A DNA stretch of 64,000 nt from NCBI GenBank assembly GCA_963835375.1, contig CAWIGB010000007.1, forward strand, positions 1 to 64,000, read 5' to 3'. Below the pieces are notes generated by a model, which was given only the letters and a program-made list of their open reading frames with translations, searched no databases and had not been told where the DNA came from. Both the position numbers and the translations under genes were made by a program. Positions 49,301-59,214 of the stretch are shown here, in pieces. This DNA is from Salinisphaera sp963835375. Its GTDB lineage: Bacteria > Pseudomonadota > Gammaproteobacteria > Nevskiales > Salinisphaeraceae. Position 1 is the stretch's first letter, and each line of letters opens with the position of its first letter.

Positions 49301-49882
49301 CCGGTGCGAGTCGGCGATACGGTGACCGTGGGTACGCTCACCGGCACGGTCTCGCGCATTCGTATCCGCGCGACCACGATCACCGACTGGGACAACAAGG
49401 AACTGGTGATCCCGAACAAGACCTTCATCACCGAAACCGTGATCAACTGGACGCTCACCGACGACATCACGCGCCTGATCGTCAAGGTCGGGGTCTCGTA
49501 CGATGCCGATGCCGATCTGGTCGAGAAGCTGATCTACGAGGCGATCCGCGCGGAACCGGTGGCGCTGGAGACGCCGGCCCCTTCGGTGTTCATGGTCGGC
49601 TATGGTGAAAGCGCCGTGCTGTTCGAGGCACGCGTTTTCTACCACGATCTTTACAATCTGCTGCCCCTGCAGCATGCGCTTTATCGACGCATCCACGAGT
49701 CGTTCGATGCCAATGGCGTCGAAATTGTATTCCCGCAGCAGGATCTGCATATTCGCTCGATCGACGAGAGCGTCACAAGACGGTTCTCGGGCGGCCGGAG
49801 CAAGCTGAAGCGTCTGGGGCAGGATGACGAGCGCCCGCGAGATGCGGGGGAAGGTGACGCAGGTGACGCGCCGGACGCCTGA
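46342..49882 (+). pseudogene. mscK: MscK/KefA-type mechanosensitive channel, frameshifted
   Basis: A large MscS-superfamily channel. The first frame (46342-about 47990) gives a signal peptide (LLCWLVLACGLVAASSAMA), a long periplasmic coiled coil rich in Ala, Gln and Leu, and the first membrane helix (VLAAGVIARPIWAGVGALMIALLIAI). The remainder continues in the +1 frame to 49882: many helices, then the MscS core with AAVGVGLGFGLQEIFANFVSGLVILFE, RPVRVGDTVTV and VIPNKTFITETVINW. Removing one base near 47984-47999 joins the frames into about 1,179 residues, normal for MscK. As read the pore-forming half is not connected to the signal peptide. The start codon (TTG 46342 or GTG 46372) is uncertain. 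Confidence 0.85.
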
Positions 49883-49915
49883 GCCGTGTACGCCCACGGG
49901 GTTGTCCCGGCCGAG

Positions 49916-50287
49916 GCCGGCGACTGATCAGTGCGTGATAGTCGAGCGGGGCAGGCGGGCGATGCCCATTGTGCTCAGGCAGCCAGTGCGGCCGCTGATC
50001 GGCATTCTCATAGGCGCGGACATATGCTCACTCATGCCCGTGCCGTCCGGATCAGACGCCCGGGCTTCGCCGTGGTGCGGGGCCGACACGCGTTCGCCGG
50101 TGTCTCTAAGCCCGAGACGACGCCAGACCTTGGCGACCACGCGTGGGCGATAGCCGGCACCGTTGTCGGTGGTAATCCGCAAGGACGGAATCAGCGCGCC
50201 GGTCATGCAATGCCCGGGCCGTTCGACGCGGCCCGGCTTCTTGATGTCCAGGTGCAGCAGATCCCCGGGCCTCCACGACTCGCTCGG
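49916..50287 (-). pseudogene. Remnant of an IS481-family transposase
   Basis: On the minus strand, SWRPGDLLHLDIKKPGRVERPGH matches the RYERERPGDLLHLDIKKLGR region preceding the first catalytic Asp. After an internal deletion, TDNGAGYRPRVVAKVWRRLGLR matches the second catalytic Asp region. In another frame, downstream of an in-frame TGA, AYVRAYENADQRPHWLPEHNGHRP matches the C-terminal AYARAYENADQR and YNWHRPH blocks. Frameshift, nonsense change and deletion show that it is an old relic. It lies just past the opgD stop and was not recovered as a normal gene. Confidence 0.8.
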
Positions 50288-50319
50288 GCGCACTGTCGGC
50301 GGCGCGCTCGCTTGCTGGC

Positions 50320-51909
50320 TCAGGCCGGCAGCGGGCGCGGGTAGTACGAGTACACCCAGGTCTCGGTCAGCGGTGTGTCGCCGCGCACGAGGCGGCAGCG
50401 CAACACCACCGCCTGCTGGTCCGGGGGCTCGTCGCCGAGCCAGTCGATGAAGACGCGCCATCCGGGCTCTTCGGAACCGATCGCGATCACATAGGGGTTG
50501 TCGATCCGCCCAAGGCTGGCCGAGGCATCGATGTGAACGTCCTTGTCGGGCTGATTTGTTCCGATTGGACCGCCCTGGAAGTCGATCACGAACTTGCGAT
50601 CGATGGGGCTTCGATCCTTGTAGGTCTTGGGGTCGCCGGCACGGCCGGTGCGCGTGGCGCTGACATGCGCCAGATCGCCCGGGAACGGTGCCTGATCGGT
50701 CCACGACAGCTTGTAGTCGAACGCCCACCGGGCATCGGCGGTGGCCGGCTTGTCCGGCACCCAGAAGGCATTGATATTGTCGTAGATCTCGTCGTTGGTC
50801 GGCAGTTCGAACAAGGCGACATGCCCGGCGCCCCAGTTGCCGGCCGGCTCGATCCAGGTGCTCGGCCGGTGCTCGAACGAGACGCCCGAATCCTGGTAGT
50901 GATCGAAATTCCGGTCGCGTTGCAACAGACCGAAGCCGCGCGGGTTTTCATCGGCGAACAGTGAGATATCCGGCCGCGGCGGGTTGTTCAGGGCGCGCCA
51001 GATACGCTCGCCCTTGCCGGTGGCGATGGCCAGGCCGTCGCTGTCGTGTACTTCGGGGCGCCAGTCGGCGCCGCGACGGGCGTTGGTCTCGGAGAACCAG
51101 AACATGCTGGTCAGCGGTGCAATCCCGAGCCGGTCGATGGCCTTGCGCTGGAACAGGCGGCTGCGGATATTCATGATCACATCGCCCGGCCTGCGGCAGC
51201 GCATCTCGTAGGCACCGGTCAGATGCTCGCCTTCGAGCAGCGCCCAGATCGTGATTTCGCTGTCGCCCGGGGCAGGGCGTTCGATCCAGAACCGGGTGAA
51301 ATCGGGAAACGATTCCGGCCCGGACTCGCCGCTGTTGACGGCCACCCCGCGCGCGGACATGCCGTATTGGTTCTCGGTACCCGGGCTGCGAAAATAGCTC
51401 GCGCCCTTGAACGCCAGCCATTCGCGATGATCGGTTCGGGCATCGTGCAGGCGAAAGCCCGCATAGCCCAGGTCGTGCGGGATATGCTGCGCCATCCCCG
51501 GGTCGGGATAAACGAACATCCGGGGGTCGTAGTCCAGATGCCGCGCGCGACCGCCGGTCACGATATTGATGTCGACCGGCACGCGGATGCCGTTGTCGAG
51601 ATGGAAGAATTCGACCGAGAACGGCAGGTCGCTGTTCTCCCAGAGCTGGTGACCCTTGCGGGTCTCGATGCCCATGAAGGTCTTGTAGCCCAGCTGAGAC
51701 AAGAGCTTTCCGTAGTGCGGTTGCGCCGGCACATAAGGCAGCGTGGCCAGATTTCGCGCGTGCGCGATCAGTCGGTCGAAGGAAAAAGAGGCGCCGCCGG
51801 TCAGCGGTGTATTCGAAGCCGCGGCCCAAGCGGCGGGCAGGCCCGCGATCGAACTGACGCCTACCCAGGCCGTCGCCGACTGGAGCAGGCGTCGTCTACG
51901 TCGATCCAT
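50320..51909 (-). CDS. opgD: Periplasmic glucans biosynthesis protein OpgD (MdoD)
   Basis: OpgD/OpgG proteins shape the backbone of osmoregulated periplasmic glucans. The 529-residue product begins MDRRRRRLLQSATAW, a twin-arginine signal, with cleavage after AAWAA; OpgD, unlike OpgG, is Tat-exported. Family regions include FSFDRLIAHARNLA, LGYAGFRLH, EFLAFKGASYFR-like EWLAFKGASYFRSPG, YGMSARGVAVNSG, FWFSETNARRGADWRPEVHDSDGL and FELPTNDEIYDNINAFWVP. The start at 51909 was chosen for the signal; the frame is open to 51993. It is encoded immediately downstream of rpoH on the same strand. Confidence 0.93.
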   Translation of the reverse strand: MDRRRRRLLQSATAWVGVSSIAGLPAAWAAASNTPLTGGASFSFDRLIAHARNLATLPYVPAQPHYGKLLSQLGYKTFMGIETRKGHQLWENSDLPFSVEFFHLDNGIRVPVDINIVTGGRARHLDYDPRMFVYPDPGMAQHIPHDLGYAGFRLHDARTDHREWLAFKGASYFRSPGTENQYGMSARGVAVNSGESGPESFPDFTRFWIERPAPGDSEITIWALLEGEHLTGAYEMRCRRPGDVIMNIRSRLFQRKAIDRLGIAPLTSMFWFSETNARRGADWRPEVHDSDGLAIATGKGERIWRALNNPPRPDISLFADENPRGFGLLQRDRNFDHYQDSGVSFEHRPSTWIEPAGNWGAGHVALFELPTNDEIYDNINAFWVPDKPATADARWAFDYKLSWTDQAPFPGDLAHVSATRTGRAGDPKTYKDRSPIDRKFVIDFQGGPIGTNQPDKDVHIDASASLGRIDNPYVIAIGSEEPGWRVFIDWLGDEPPDQQAVVLRCRLVRGDTPLTETWVYSYYPRPLPA

Positions 51910-51943
51910 GGGGCTCTGGGCGCGTATCGCCAGGAGTCGGCAA

Positions 51944-52820
51944 CTACGCTTCGGCCATGGCATTACGCAGCTTCTTGATCGCGGCGACCTCAAGCTGACG
52001 AATGCGCTCGGCCGACACCTGATACTTGTCGCCCAGTTCCTGCAGACCGATCTTGCCTTCCTCGCGCAGCCAGCGCGATTCGAGAATATCGCGGCTGCGT
52101 TCGTCGAGATGGGTCATCGCCCGCTCGAGGTTGGCATGCTGATAGGTCTGCCAGTTGTCGTTCTCGATGTCGGAGGCCGGATCGTCGCCGTCGTCCGAGG
52201 ACAGATAATCCTCGGGCGCATAGGTCGATTCCTCGCCCGAGGAGGGCAGGGCATTGAACGACTGATCGCCGCCGGACAGGCGGCGTTCCATCTGCAGCAC
52301 GGTTTCCGGCTTCACACCGAGATCGCCGGCCACCGCCTCGACTTCGGCGTTGTTCATCCAGCCGAGCCGCTTCTTGGAGCTGCGCAGATTGAAGAACAGC
52401 TTGCGCTGTGCCTTGGTCGTCGCCACCTTCACGATGCGCCAGTTGCGCAGGATGTACTCGTGGATTTCGGCGCGAATCCAGTGCACGGCAAAGGAGATCA
52501 GGCGCACGCCCGACATCGGGGTCGAAGCGCTTGACCGCCTTCATCAGGCCGATGTTGCCTTCCTGGACCAGATCGGCCAGCGGCAGGCCATAGCCGGAGT
52601 AGCCGCGCGCCACGTGCACCACGAAGCGCAGGTTGGACAGAATCAGCTTCTGCGCCGCCTGGATGTCACCGTCGTCGCGCAGACGACGCGCCAGCTGTTG
52701 CTCATCGTCCTGATCGAGAACGGGAATATTGGATACCGCCTGCAGATAGGCTTCGATGCTGGCCGACGACAACGTCGGCAGGTTCATTTTCGCAGGGGAA
52801 AGAGATACATCGTTGGCCAT
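51944..52820 (-). pseudogene. rpoH: RNA polymerase sigma-32 factor RpoH, frameshifted as read
   Basis: RpoH directs heat-shock transcription. The first frame (52820 downwards) has regions 1.2-2.2: IEAYLQAVSNIPVLDQDDEQQLARRL, LILSNLRFVVHVARGYSGYGLPLADLVQEGNIGLMKAVKRFDPDVG. Regions 2.3-4 continue in a second frame ending at 51944: VRLISFAVHWIRAEIHEYIL, the RpoH box QRKLFFNLR and the region 4.2 helix-turn-helix SAERIRQLE. Removing one base in the CCC at 52509-52511 restores FDPDVGVRLISF and a 291-residue protein. AAGGAGG lies eight bases upstream of the ATG. Because rpoH is nearly essential, a base-calling error is the likeliest cause. Confidence 0.9.
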
Positions 52821-52856
52821 GTATTCAGCCTCCTTGGGCCAATGGCAGATGCCCGT

Positions 52857-52862
52857 ATTTTA
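52857..52862 (-). promoter_or_regulatory. Candidate -10 box of rpoH
   Basis: TAAAAT preceded by TGC (extended -10) on the minus strand, about 36 bases upstream of the rpoH start. No strong -35 box. A dedicated rpoH promoter between ftsX and rpoH is expected from other gammaproteobacteria. Confidence 0.4.
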
Positions 52863-52955
52863 GCAAATTCGGGGCAGCTCAGTGCGGAATGGTGAACTAT
52901 GTGGTAAGACCCTGATCCTGCCGCGGGGTTCCCCTGACCCAGGCGGTCTTCGGGG

Positions 52956-53939
52956 CTATCTCGGCTCGATCGCGGCCAGCTGTCGGTTGACGGTGATCGC
53001 GCAGCCCAGCCAGCCGAGCGCGATGCCGACCGCAAGCAGGAACAGGCCCTCGTTAAGGTCCAACCCCTTGAGGCCGAGGCCGCCTTCGTAGGAGGCGGTG
53101 AGGGTCGACAGGGGGCCGCCGAGGGCGAGGTAGCAGACCACGAGAACCACGACGGCGATGATCGCGCCGAGCAGGCCATACCACACGCCGCTGTAGAGGA
53201 ATGGCCGTCGGATAAAAGCATTGCTGGCGCCCAGCAGCTTCATCACCTCGATTTCCTGGCGGCGGTTCTCGATATCGAGCCGGATCGTGTTGCCGACAAC
53301 GAACACCACGGCCGCCGACAACAATCCGCCGATTACCCAGGATGCGCGGGACACCAGCGCGAGGATGGCGGTCAATCGTCGCAGCCACGCCTGATCGAGT
53401 GCCGCATGATCCACGTCGCTGCGCTGCGACAGCTGGTCGACCAGTTGACCGACCGCGGCTGGCGGCAGCGCGGCTTTCGGGGTGACCTCGATCACCCCGG
53501 GCAGCGGGTTCGAGCCCAGGGCATCGAGCGCGCGACCGAAGCTGCTGGCCTGTTTGAACTGACGCAGGCCTTCGCTCGCCGAGATGAACTGGGTCGCCGA
53601 TATACCCGATTCGCCGGCCAGGTCATCGGCCAGGTGCTGGCCGGTATCCGCCGAGACATCCTGCTTCAGATACAGCGAGATACGCACCGACTGATGCCAG
53701 TTCGAGGCCAGCGTGTCGAGATTCTTGACCAACACGTACAACCCGGCCGGCAGGGCCAGTGCGATGCCGATTACCAGCACAGTCAACAGGCTGGCCACCC
53801 AGCGCCGGTGCAGCCGGCCGAGACTTTCCAGCAGGCAACGGGCATGCGAGGCCGCCCAGCCGGCCAACCGGCCGCGGCCGGTGCCGCGCGACGCGGGGTC
53901 GGTGGTGCGGGAACTGCCGCTCGACTGCGACTCGGGCAT
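52956..53939 (-). CDS. ftsX: Cell division protein FtsX
   Basis: FtsX is the membrane subunit of the FtsEX complex, which activates septal amidases through EnvC. The 327-residue protein has four membrane helices, the first at about 48-70 (VASLLTVLVIGIALALPAGLYVLV). A periplasmic loop (about 75-180) and three C-terminal helices follow, containing the conserved NTIRLDIENRRQEIEVMKLLGAS cytoplasmic segment. The N-terminal 30 residues are Ser/Arg/Gly-rich and variable. The stop of ftsE lies two bases upstream. Order is ftsY-ftsE-ftsX-rpoH. Confidence 0.95.
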   Translation of the reverse strand: MPESQSSGSSRTTDPASRGTGRGRLAGWAASHARCLLESLGRLHRRWVASLLTVLVIGIALALPAGLYVLVKNLDTLASNWHQSVRISLYLKQDVSADTGQHLADDLAGESGISATQFISASEGLRQFKQASSFGRALDALGSNPLPGVIEVTPKAALPPAAVGQLVDQLSQRSDVDHAALDQAWLRRLTAILALVSRASWVIGGLLSAAVVFVVGNTIRLDIENRRQEIEVMKLLGASNAFIRRPFLYSGVWYGLLGAIIAVVVLVVCYLALGGPLSTLTASYEGGLGLKGLDLNEGLFLLAVGIALGWLGCAITVNRQLAAIEPR

Positions 53940-53941
53940 GC

Positions 53942-54607
53942 TCAGCCGGCCTCCAGATGGCCGTGATCGAGGGCGATCCGCCGATAGCCCATGTGTTCCA
54001 CCAGATCGATGGCATGGGTGGCGATCATGACGCTGGTGCCGGTCTCGTTGAGCCGCGTGAACAGCCGCATGATATCAGCCGACAGGTCGGGATCGAGATT
54101 GCCGGTGGGCTCGTCGGCCAGCAGCAGATGCGGCCGGTTCACCACCGCGCGGGCGATGCCCACGCGCTGCTGCTCGCCACCGGACAAGGTGATCGGGAAT
54201 TTCTTTTCGTGCGACAGCAGGCCGACCGTATCCAGCGCGGCCCGCACGCGCCGCGCGATCTCGGTATGACCGACCCCGCGGATCACCAGCGGCAGGGCCA
54301 CGTTGTCGAACACCGTACGATCGTGCAGCAGGTTGTAGTTCTGGAAGATCAGCCCCACGCGCTGGCGATAACGCGGAATATGCACGCGGCGCACGCGGGC
54401 CAGATCGGTGCCGTTGATCACCACGCGGCCCCGCGTGGGGCGTTCGAGCAGGCCGATCAACTTCATGAGCGTGGACTTGCCGGCACCGGAATGACCGGTC
54501 AGAAACGCCATTTCGCCGCGCGCCAGCCGAAGCGACACGCGATCCAGAGCGAGTTTGCCGCCGGGATAGCGCTTGACCACGTTGTCAAATGCGACGATAT
54601 CGGTCAT
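53942..54607 (-). CDS. ftsE: Cell division ATP-binding protein FtsE
   Basis: ABC ATPase partner of FtsX. The 221-residue protein has Walker A GHSGAGKST (about 37-45), Q-loop QNYNLLHDRTV, ABC signature LSGGEQQRVGIARA, Walker B LLLADEPTGNLD and the H-loop in MIATHAIDLV. All catalytic elements are present. It is encoded 69 bases after ftsY and two bases before ftsX. Confidence 0.97.
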   Translation of the reverse strand: MTDIVAFDNVVKRYPGGKLALDRVSLRLARGEMAFLTGHSGAGKSTLMKLIGLLERPTRGRVVINGTDLARVRRVHIPRYRQRVGLIFQNYNLLHDRTVFDNVALPLVIRGVGHTEIARRVRAALDTVGLLSHEKKFPITLSGGEQQRVGIARAVVNRPHLLLADEPTGNLDPDLSADIMRLFTRLNETGTSVMIATHAIDLVEHMGYRRIALDHGHLEAG

Positions 54608-54676
54608 CGGGGAGGGTTTGTCGGTCGTGCCGCAATCCTCGGGCAGGCCTGCCTCTTTGGCAAGACTGTACCCGGC

Positions 54677-55639
<963 letters not shown>

Positions 55640-55700
55640 GATCGTCGGTATCTCGACTGAAATCGGTGGAACTCGGGTACGGCAGACGCGATGGCGCGTC

Positions 55701-57752
55701 CTAGCGCGGCGCTACTGTAGCATCGCCCCCGGCGCCTGCGGACCACATCAGCACCAGAGGGGCGCCAGCATGGCTCACCCGACGATGACCGATACCGTGC
55801 GACGCCAGGTTTGCGTTCATGAAGGTGGCAGCCGCGGCGTAATCGGTTTCATCGCGCGCGGTGGTCAGCATCTGCAGTTCGTGCCCGACGCGCTGGCCGT
55901 CGAGCATGCCGACCCAGATCGGCGCGCCGTCGAGGGCGGTGACCCGGGCGGTCGACCAGAGCCGCAGAACCCAGCGCCGCTCCGGGCTGCCGTCGACCGG
56001 ATGCGTGAACACCAGTACCGGCCGGCGTCCATTATGCACCCGTGGCAGCACCGGCAGCGTGTCGATCGGTGTGTCCGGGGCCAGGCTTCGAAGTGCGGTG
56101 CCGGCGCCGATTCCGGCCGAGGGGTGCCAGCCGGCCTGCGTGAGTGCGGCGCGCAGCGCGCCGATATCGCCGGCGGCCTGGAGATTCAACGGCGCGCCTC
56201 CGCGTCCGCGTAGCGTCTGGATATGGGCCGGCAGGCGCCGATAGCCGCCGTCGACCCAGTGGTCGATATGCCGGGCGGGGCCGCTCAACGGCGCGCCCAC
56301 GCGGCCGGGCAGATCGTGCAGCGCGCCGCCCGGCAACAACACCAGCAGCCCGGCGAACACGACACAGCTGACCAGCGCGGTCAGCACCGGCCGGCCCCGC
56401 ACCGGCCGCGGGCGCTGGCGCCGAAAGCCGATCATCAACAGATTGAGCCAGACGAACGCCACGCCCAGCCCGATCAGGCTGTCGCTGGCCCAGTCCAGGC
56501 CCAGATAGAGCCGGGCCAGCGCAATCAGCACGACGCCGGCGACCGTGGCCGAGTAGTAATAAGGGCGCAGATCGATCGGCTGGCGCGTGCCCACGATCAT
56601 GCCGGCCAGCCCGTAGACGGTGGCACAGAGCACCAGATCCTGGCCGCCGCCGGCCAGATAGAGCGGATCCACCGCGGCGCGCTGAAAGAACACGGCGGGG
56701 GGCGGAATCGCGAGCAGCCAGCGCAGCAGCAGTGTGGCGGCCGCGGAAAAGACGACCGCCACGATCCAGTGGGCCGCGGCGCGCCAGTTGCCCATCACCG
56801 ACAGGGTGATCGCGATCAAGCCCGCGAACGGCAGATAGACCAGCGGCGATCCCAACTCCGCGACCCACCGGGCAAACACGTCGGTTGGCGTGTTGTGCAG
56901 ACTGCCGATCAGATAGAACGCCAGTGCATCGAACGTGGTCGGATAACGCGGCCCGGCCCAACCCCAGAGCGCCAGGTACACGACGGCGATCGCGCCCATC
57001 AGGAGGGCCGCGGCCACAGCCAGCGCCGGAATCTCCGGCTGACGCGGATCGGCCAGCGCGGGGCCGAGCAGGCCGAGGCGGCGGTGCCGGCGGCTCCAGG
57101 TCATCAGGCGCTCGGCGTAACGCCGTCCGGCGCTGCGCCCGGCCACGACCGCGAAGCGTGCGAGGCTGGTCGCCGCCCAGACGATGGCCGAGGCCCCGAT
57201 CAGCAGAATAGCCAGCCGGGTCGCAACCTGCGCCGCCAGATCAAGCGAGGCGCCGAACACCACGCCCGGCCCGATATAGATCGGCGCCCAGATCGCCGTG
57301 GCGATCACTTCCATGATCGCAAAGCGGGTAACCGAGAGCCCGGCCGCGCCCGCTACCGTCGGCATGACCGGGCGCAGGGCGCCGATCAGGCGACCGAGCA
57401 CGATACCCTTGCCGCCGTGCCGGACAAAGAACGCCTCGCCGCGGGCGACCCCGCCCGGGATACGCGCCAGGCCCGGCAGGTCGTGCAGCCGGCCGCGATA
57501 GCGCCGGCCCAGTGCATAGCTCGCGCTGTCGCCGAGCAGCGTGCCGAGGATGGCGGCGGCGAAGGTGGGTGCGGCGGACAGGGCCTGGCTGCCGATCAGC
57601 GCCCCGAAGGCGAACATGAAGATCGCCCCGGGAATCAGAAGACCGAACAGGAACAGGGACTCGGCGACGGCCACGGCGAACACCACGGCCAGGGCCAGGG
57701 TCGGATGCGCCGAGACCCAGGCCAGGATCCCGGCGATGATGCCGTGGGCCAC
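55701..57752 (-). CDS. DedA-PAP2-LssY fusion membrane protein
   Basis: A 683-residue inner-membrane protein with three parts. Residues 1-200 form a DedA/VTT domain (FGLLIPGAIFMFAFGALIGS, then GRLIGALRPVMPTVAGAAGLS with the re-entrant ARPVMPxxAG-type motif); DedA proteins flip undecaprenyl- or phospholipids. Residues about 255-460 are a PAP2-type membrane domain. Residues about 500-670 are an LssY_C-like soluble domain (THPVDGSPERRWVLRLWS). The PAP2 motifs are degenerate: the PSGH position reads GGGQ (368-371), and the last motif is R414-LYLGL-D420-WAS-D424 with Asp in place of the catalytic His. Phosphatase activity is therefore unlikely. It follows ftsY divergently on neither side; hemL lies upstream on the same strand. 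Confidence 0.85.
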   Translation of the reverse strand: MAHGIIAGILAWVSAHPTLALAVVFAVAVAESLFLFGLLIPGAIFMFAFGALIGSQALSAAPTFAAAILGTLLGDSASYALGRRYRGRLHDLPGLARIPGGVARGEAFFVRHGGKGIVLGRLIGALRPVMPTVAGAAGLSVTRFAIMEVIATAIWAPIYIGPGVVFGASLDLAAQVATRLAILLIGASAIVWAATSLARFAVVAGRSAGRRYAERLMTWSRRHRRLGLLGPALADPRQPEIPALAVAAALLMGAIAVVYLALWGWAGPRYPTTFDALAFYLIGSLHNTPTDVFARWVAELGSPLVYLPFAGLIAITLSVMGNWRAAAHWIVAVVFSAAATLLLRWLLAIPPPAVFFQRAAVDPLYLAGGGQDLVLCATVYGLAGMIVGTRQPIDLRPYYYSATVAGVVLIALARLYLGLDWASDSLIGLGVAFVWLNLLMIGFRRQRPRPVRGRPVLTALVSCVVFAGLLVLLPGGALHDLPGRVGAPLSGPARHIDHWVDGGYRRLPAHIQTLRGRGGAPLNLQAAGDIGALRAALTQAGWHPSAGIGAGTALRSLAPDTPIDTLPVLPRVHNGRRPVLVFTHPVDGSPERRWVLRLWSTARVTALDGAPIWVGMLDGQRVGHELQMLTTARDETDYAAAATFMNANLASHGIGHRRVSHAGAPLVLMWSAGAGGDATVAPR

Positions 57753-57773
57753 GCGCGCGGGCCTTGCCGGGCG

Positions 57774-59090
57774 CTAGCCCGCGGCCACGGCAGCGAACGC
57801 CTTGTCCGCCGCGGCCAGGGTTGCTTCGATCGCCGCGTCGTCGTGGGCGCGCGAGACGAACGCGGCTTCGAAGGCCGCCGGCGCCAAGTATACGCCGTTG
57901 TCAAGCATGCCATGGAAGAACCGCGCGAAAGCCTGCAGATCGCAGGCAGCGACTTCGTCGAAACGCGTCACGCGATCGGCTTCGGTGAAGAACATGCCGA
58001 ACATGGCACCGGCGGCCTGGGTCATGAACGGCACGCCGTGCTGCTTCGCGCGCGCTGCCAGACCATCGCGCAGGGCAGTGACCCTCGGCTCGATGGCCGC
58101 ATGTACGGAGCCGTCGCGAATCTGCGAGAGCGTGGCGATGCCCGCCGCCATGCCGAGCGGATGACCGCTCAATGTGCCGGCCTGATACACCGGTCCGCTC
58201 GGCGCCAGTGTTTCCATCACCGAGGCCGGCCCGCCGACCGCGCCCACCGGCATGCCGCCGCCCACGATCTTGCCGAGCGCGGTGACGTCCGGGGTGACGC
58301 CGAAATACGCCTGCGCGCAGCCCGGATGCACCCGGAAGCCGGTCATGACTTCGTCGAAGATCAGCAGCGATCCGTACGCATCGCAAAGGCTTCGCAGCCC
58401 TTCCAGGAAGCCGTCGACCGGCGGCACGCAGTTCATGTTGCCGGCCACCGGCTCGACCATGATGGCGGCGATCTCGTCGCCGTGCTCGGCGAAGGCGGTC
58501 TTGACCGATTCCAGATCGTTGTAGGTGGCCACCAGCGTGTCCTCGACCACTGCGGCCGGGACCCCGGGCGAACCCGGAATGCCGAGTGTCAGCGGGCCCG
58601 AGCCGGCGTTGACCAGCAGGGCATCGACATGGCCGTGGTAGTTGCCGGCGAACTTGAGGATCTTGTTGCGCCCGGTATGGCCGCGGGCCAGGCGGATGGC
58701 GGTCATCGCCGCCTCGGTGCCCGAATTGACCATGCGTACCGATTCGATCGAGGTCACCATCTCGCTGATCAACTCCGCCAGCTCGACCTCGAGCCCGGTC
58801 GGCGCGCCGAACGACAGGCCCTTGGCGGCCTGTTTCTGCACTGCCTCGACCACGGCCGGGTCGGCATGGCCGAGAATCATCGGGCCGAACGAACCGACGT
58901 AATCGACATAGTCGTTGCCGTCCACATCGGTGATCCAGGCGCCTTTGGCGTGGTCCATGAACACCGGCGCACCGCCGCCGACCCCGTTGAAGGCCCGGGC
59001 CGGCGAGTTGACGCCCCCGGGTGTGAAGCGTCGGGCGCGATCGAACAGTTCGACCGAGCGTGGGCCGGGGCGGGCGTGCTGCGAACTCAT
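57774..59090 (-). CDS. hemL: Glutamate-1-semialdehyde 2,1-aminomutase
   Basis: PLP enzyme that makes 5-aminolevulinate in the C5 heme pathway. The 438-residue protein has FTPGGVNSPARAF, the NSGTEAAMTAIRLAR phosphate loop, FAGNYHGHVD, LIFDEVMTGFR with the pyridine-binding Asp, and the PLP lysine in ALGKIVGGGMPVGA. The start at 59090 has GGAG seven bases upstream; the frame extends to 59102. It lies downstream of thiD-thiE on the same strand, an arrangement frequent in gammaproteobacteria. Confidence 0.97.
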   Translation of the reverse strand: MSSQHARPGPRSVELFDRARRFTPGGVNSPARAFNGVGGGAPVFMDHAKGAWITDVDGNDYVDYVGSFGPMILGHADPAVVEAVQKQAAKGLSFGAPTGLEVELAELISEMVTSIESVRMVNSGTEAAMTAIRLARGHTGRNKILKFAGNYHGHVDALLVNAGSGPLTLGIPGSPGVPAAVVEDTLVATYNDLESVKTAFAEHGDEIAAIMVEPVAGNMNCVPPVDGFLEGLRSLCDAYGSLLIFDEVMTGFRVHPGCAQAYFGVTPDVTALGKIVGGGMPVGAVGGPASVMETLAPSGPVYQAGTLSGHPLGMAAGIATLSQIRDGSVHAAIEPRVTALRDGLAARAKQHGVPFMTQAAGAMFGMFFTEADRVTRFDEVAACDLQAFARFFHGMLDNGVYLAPAAFEAAFVSRAHDDAAIEATLAAADKAFAAVAAG

Positions 59091-59124
59091 CGAATACTCC
59101 AAACGATTGGTGTGGCGCTCATTC

Positions 59125-59214
59125 TAGGGCGTATTGAGGTTTCATCCGAGACCATGGCCGGTTGGCGTCAGCGCCAAGACAAGGCGCGACTGGCCGGGTG
59201 CGGCGCGCCCAGGG
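59125..59214. repeat. Partial repeat end (element D)
   Basis: TAGGGCGTATTGAGGTTTC (59125-59143) followed by CATCCGAGACC resembles the inward-reading termini of elements A, B and E. The interior CAAGGCGCGACTGGCCGGG matches the CCAGGCGCGG to GCCGGG segment of element A. It fills the thiE-hemL gap and runs up to the thiE stop. Confidence 0.45.

Noticed and set aside
55701..57752. Treating the DedA-PAP2 protein as two genes
   Set aside because: The frame is continuous with no internal stop, and DedA-PAP2-LssY fusions of this size are known, so it is a single gene.
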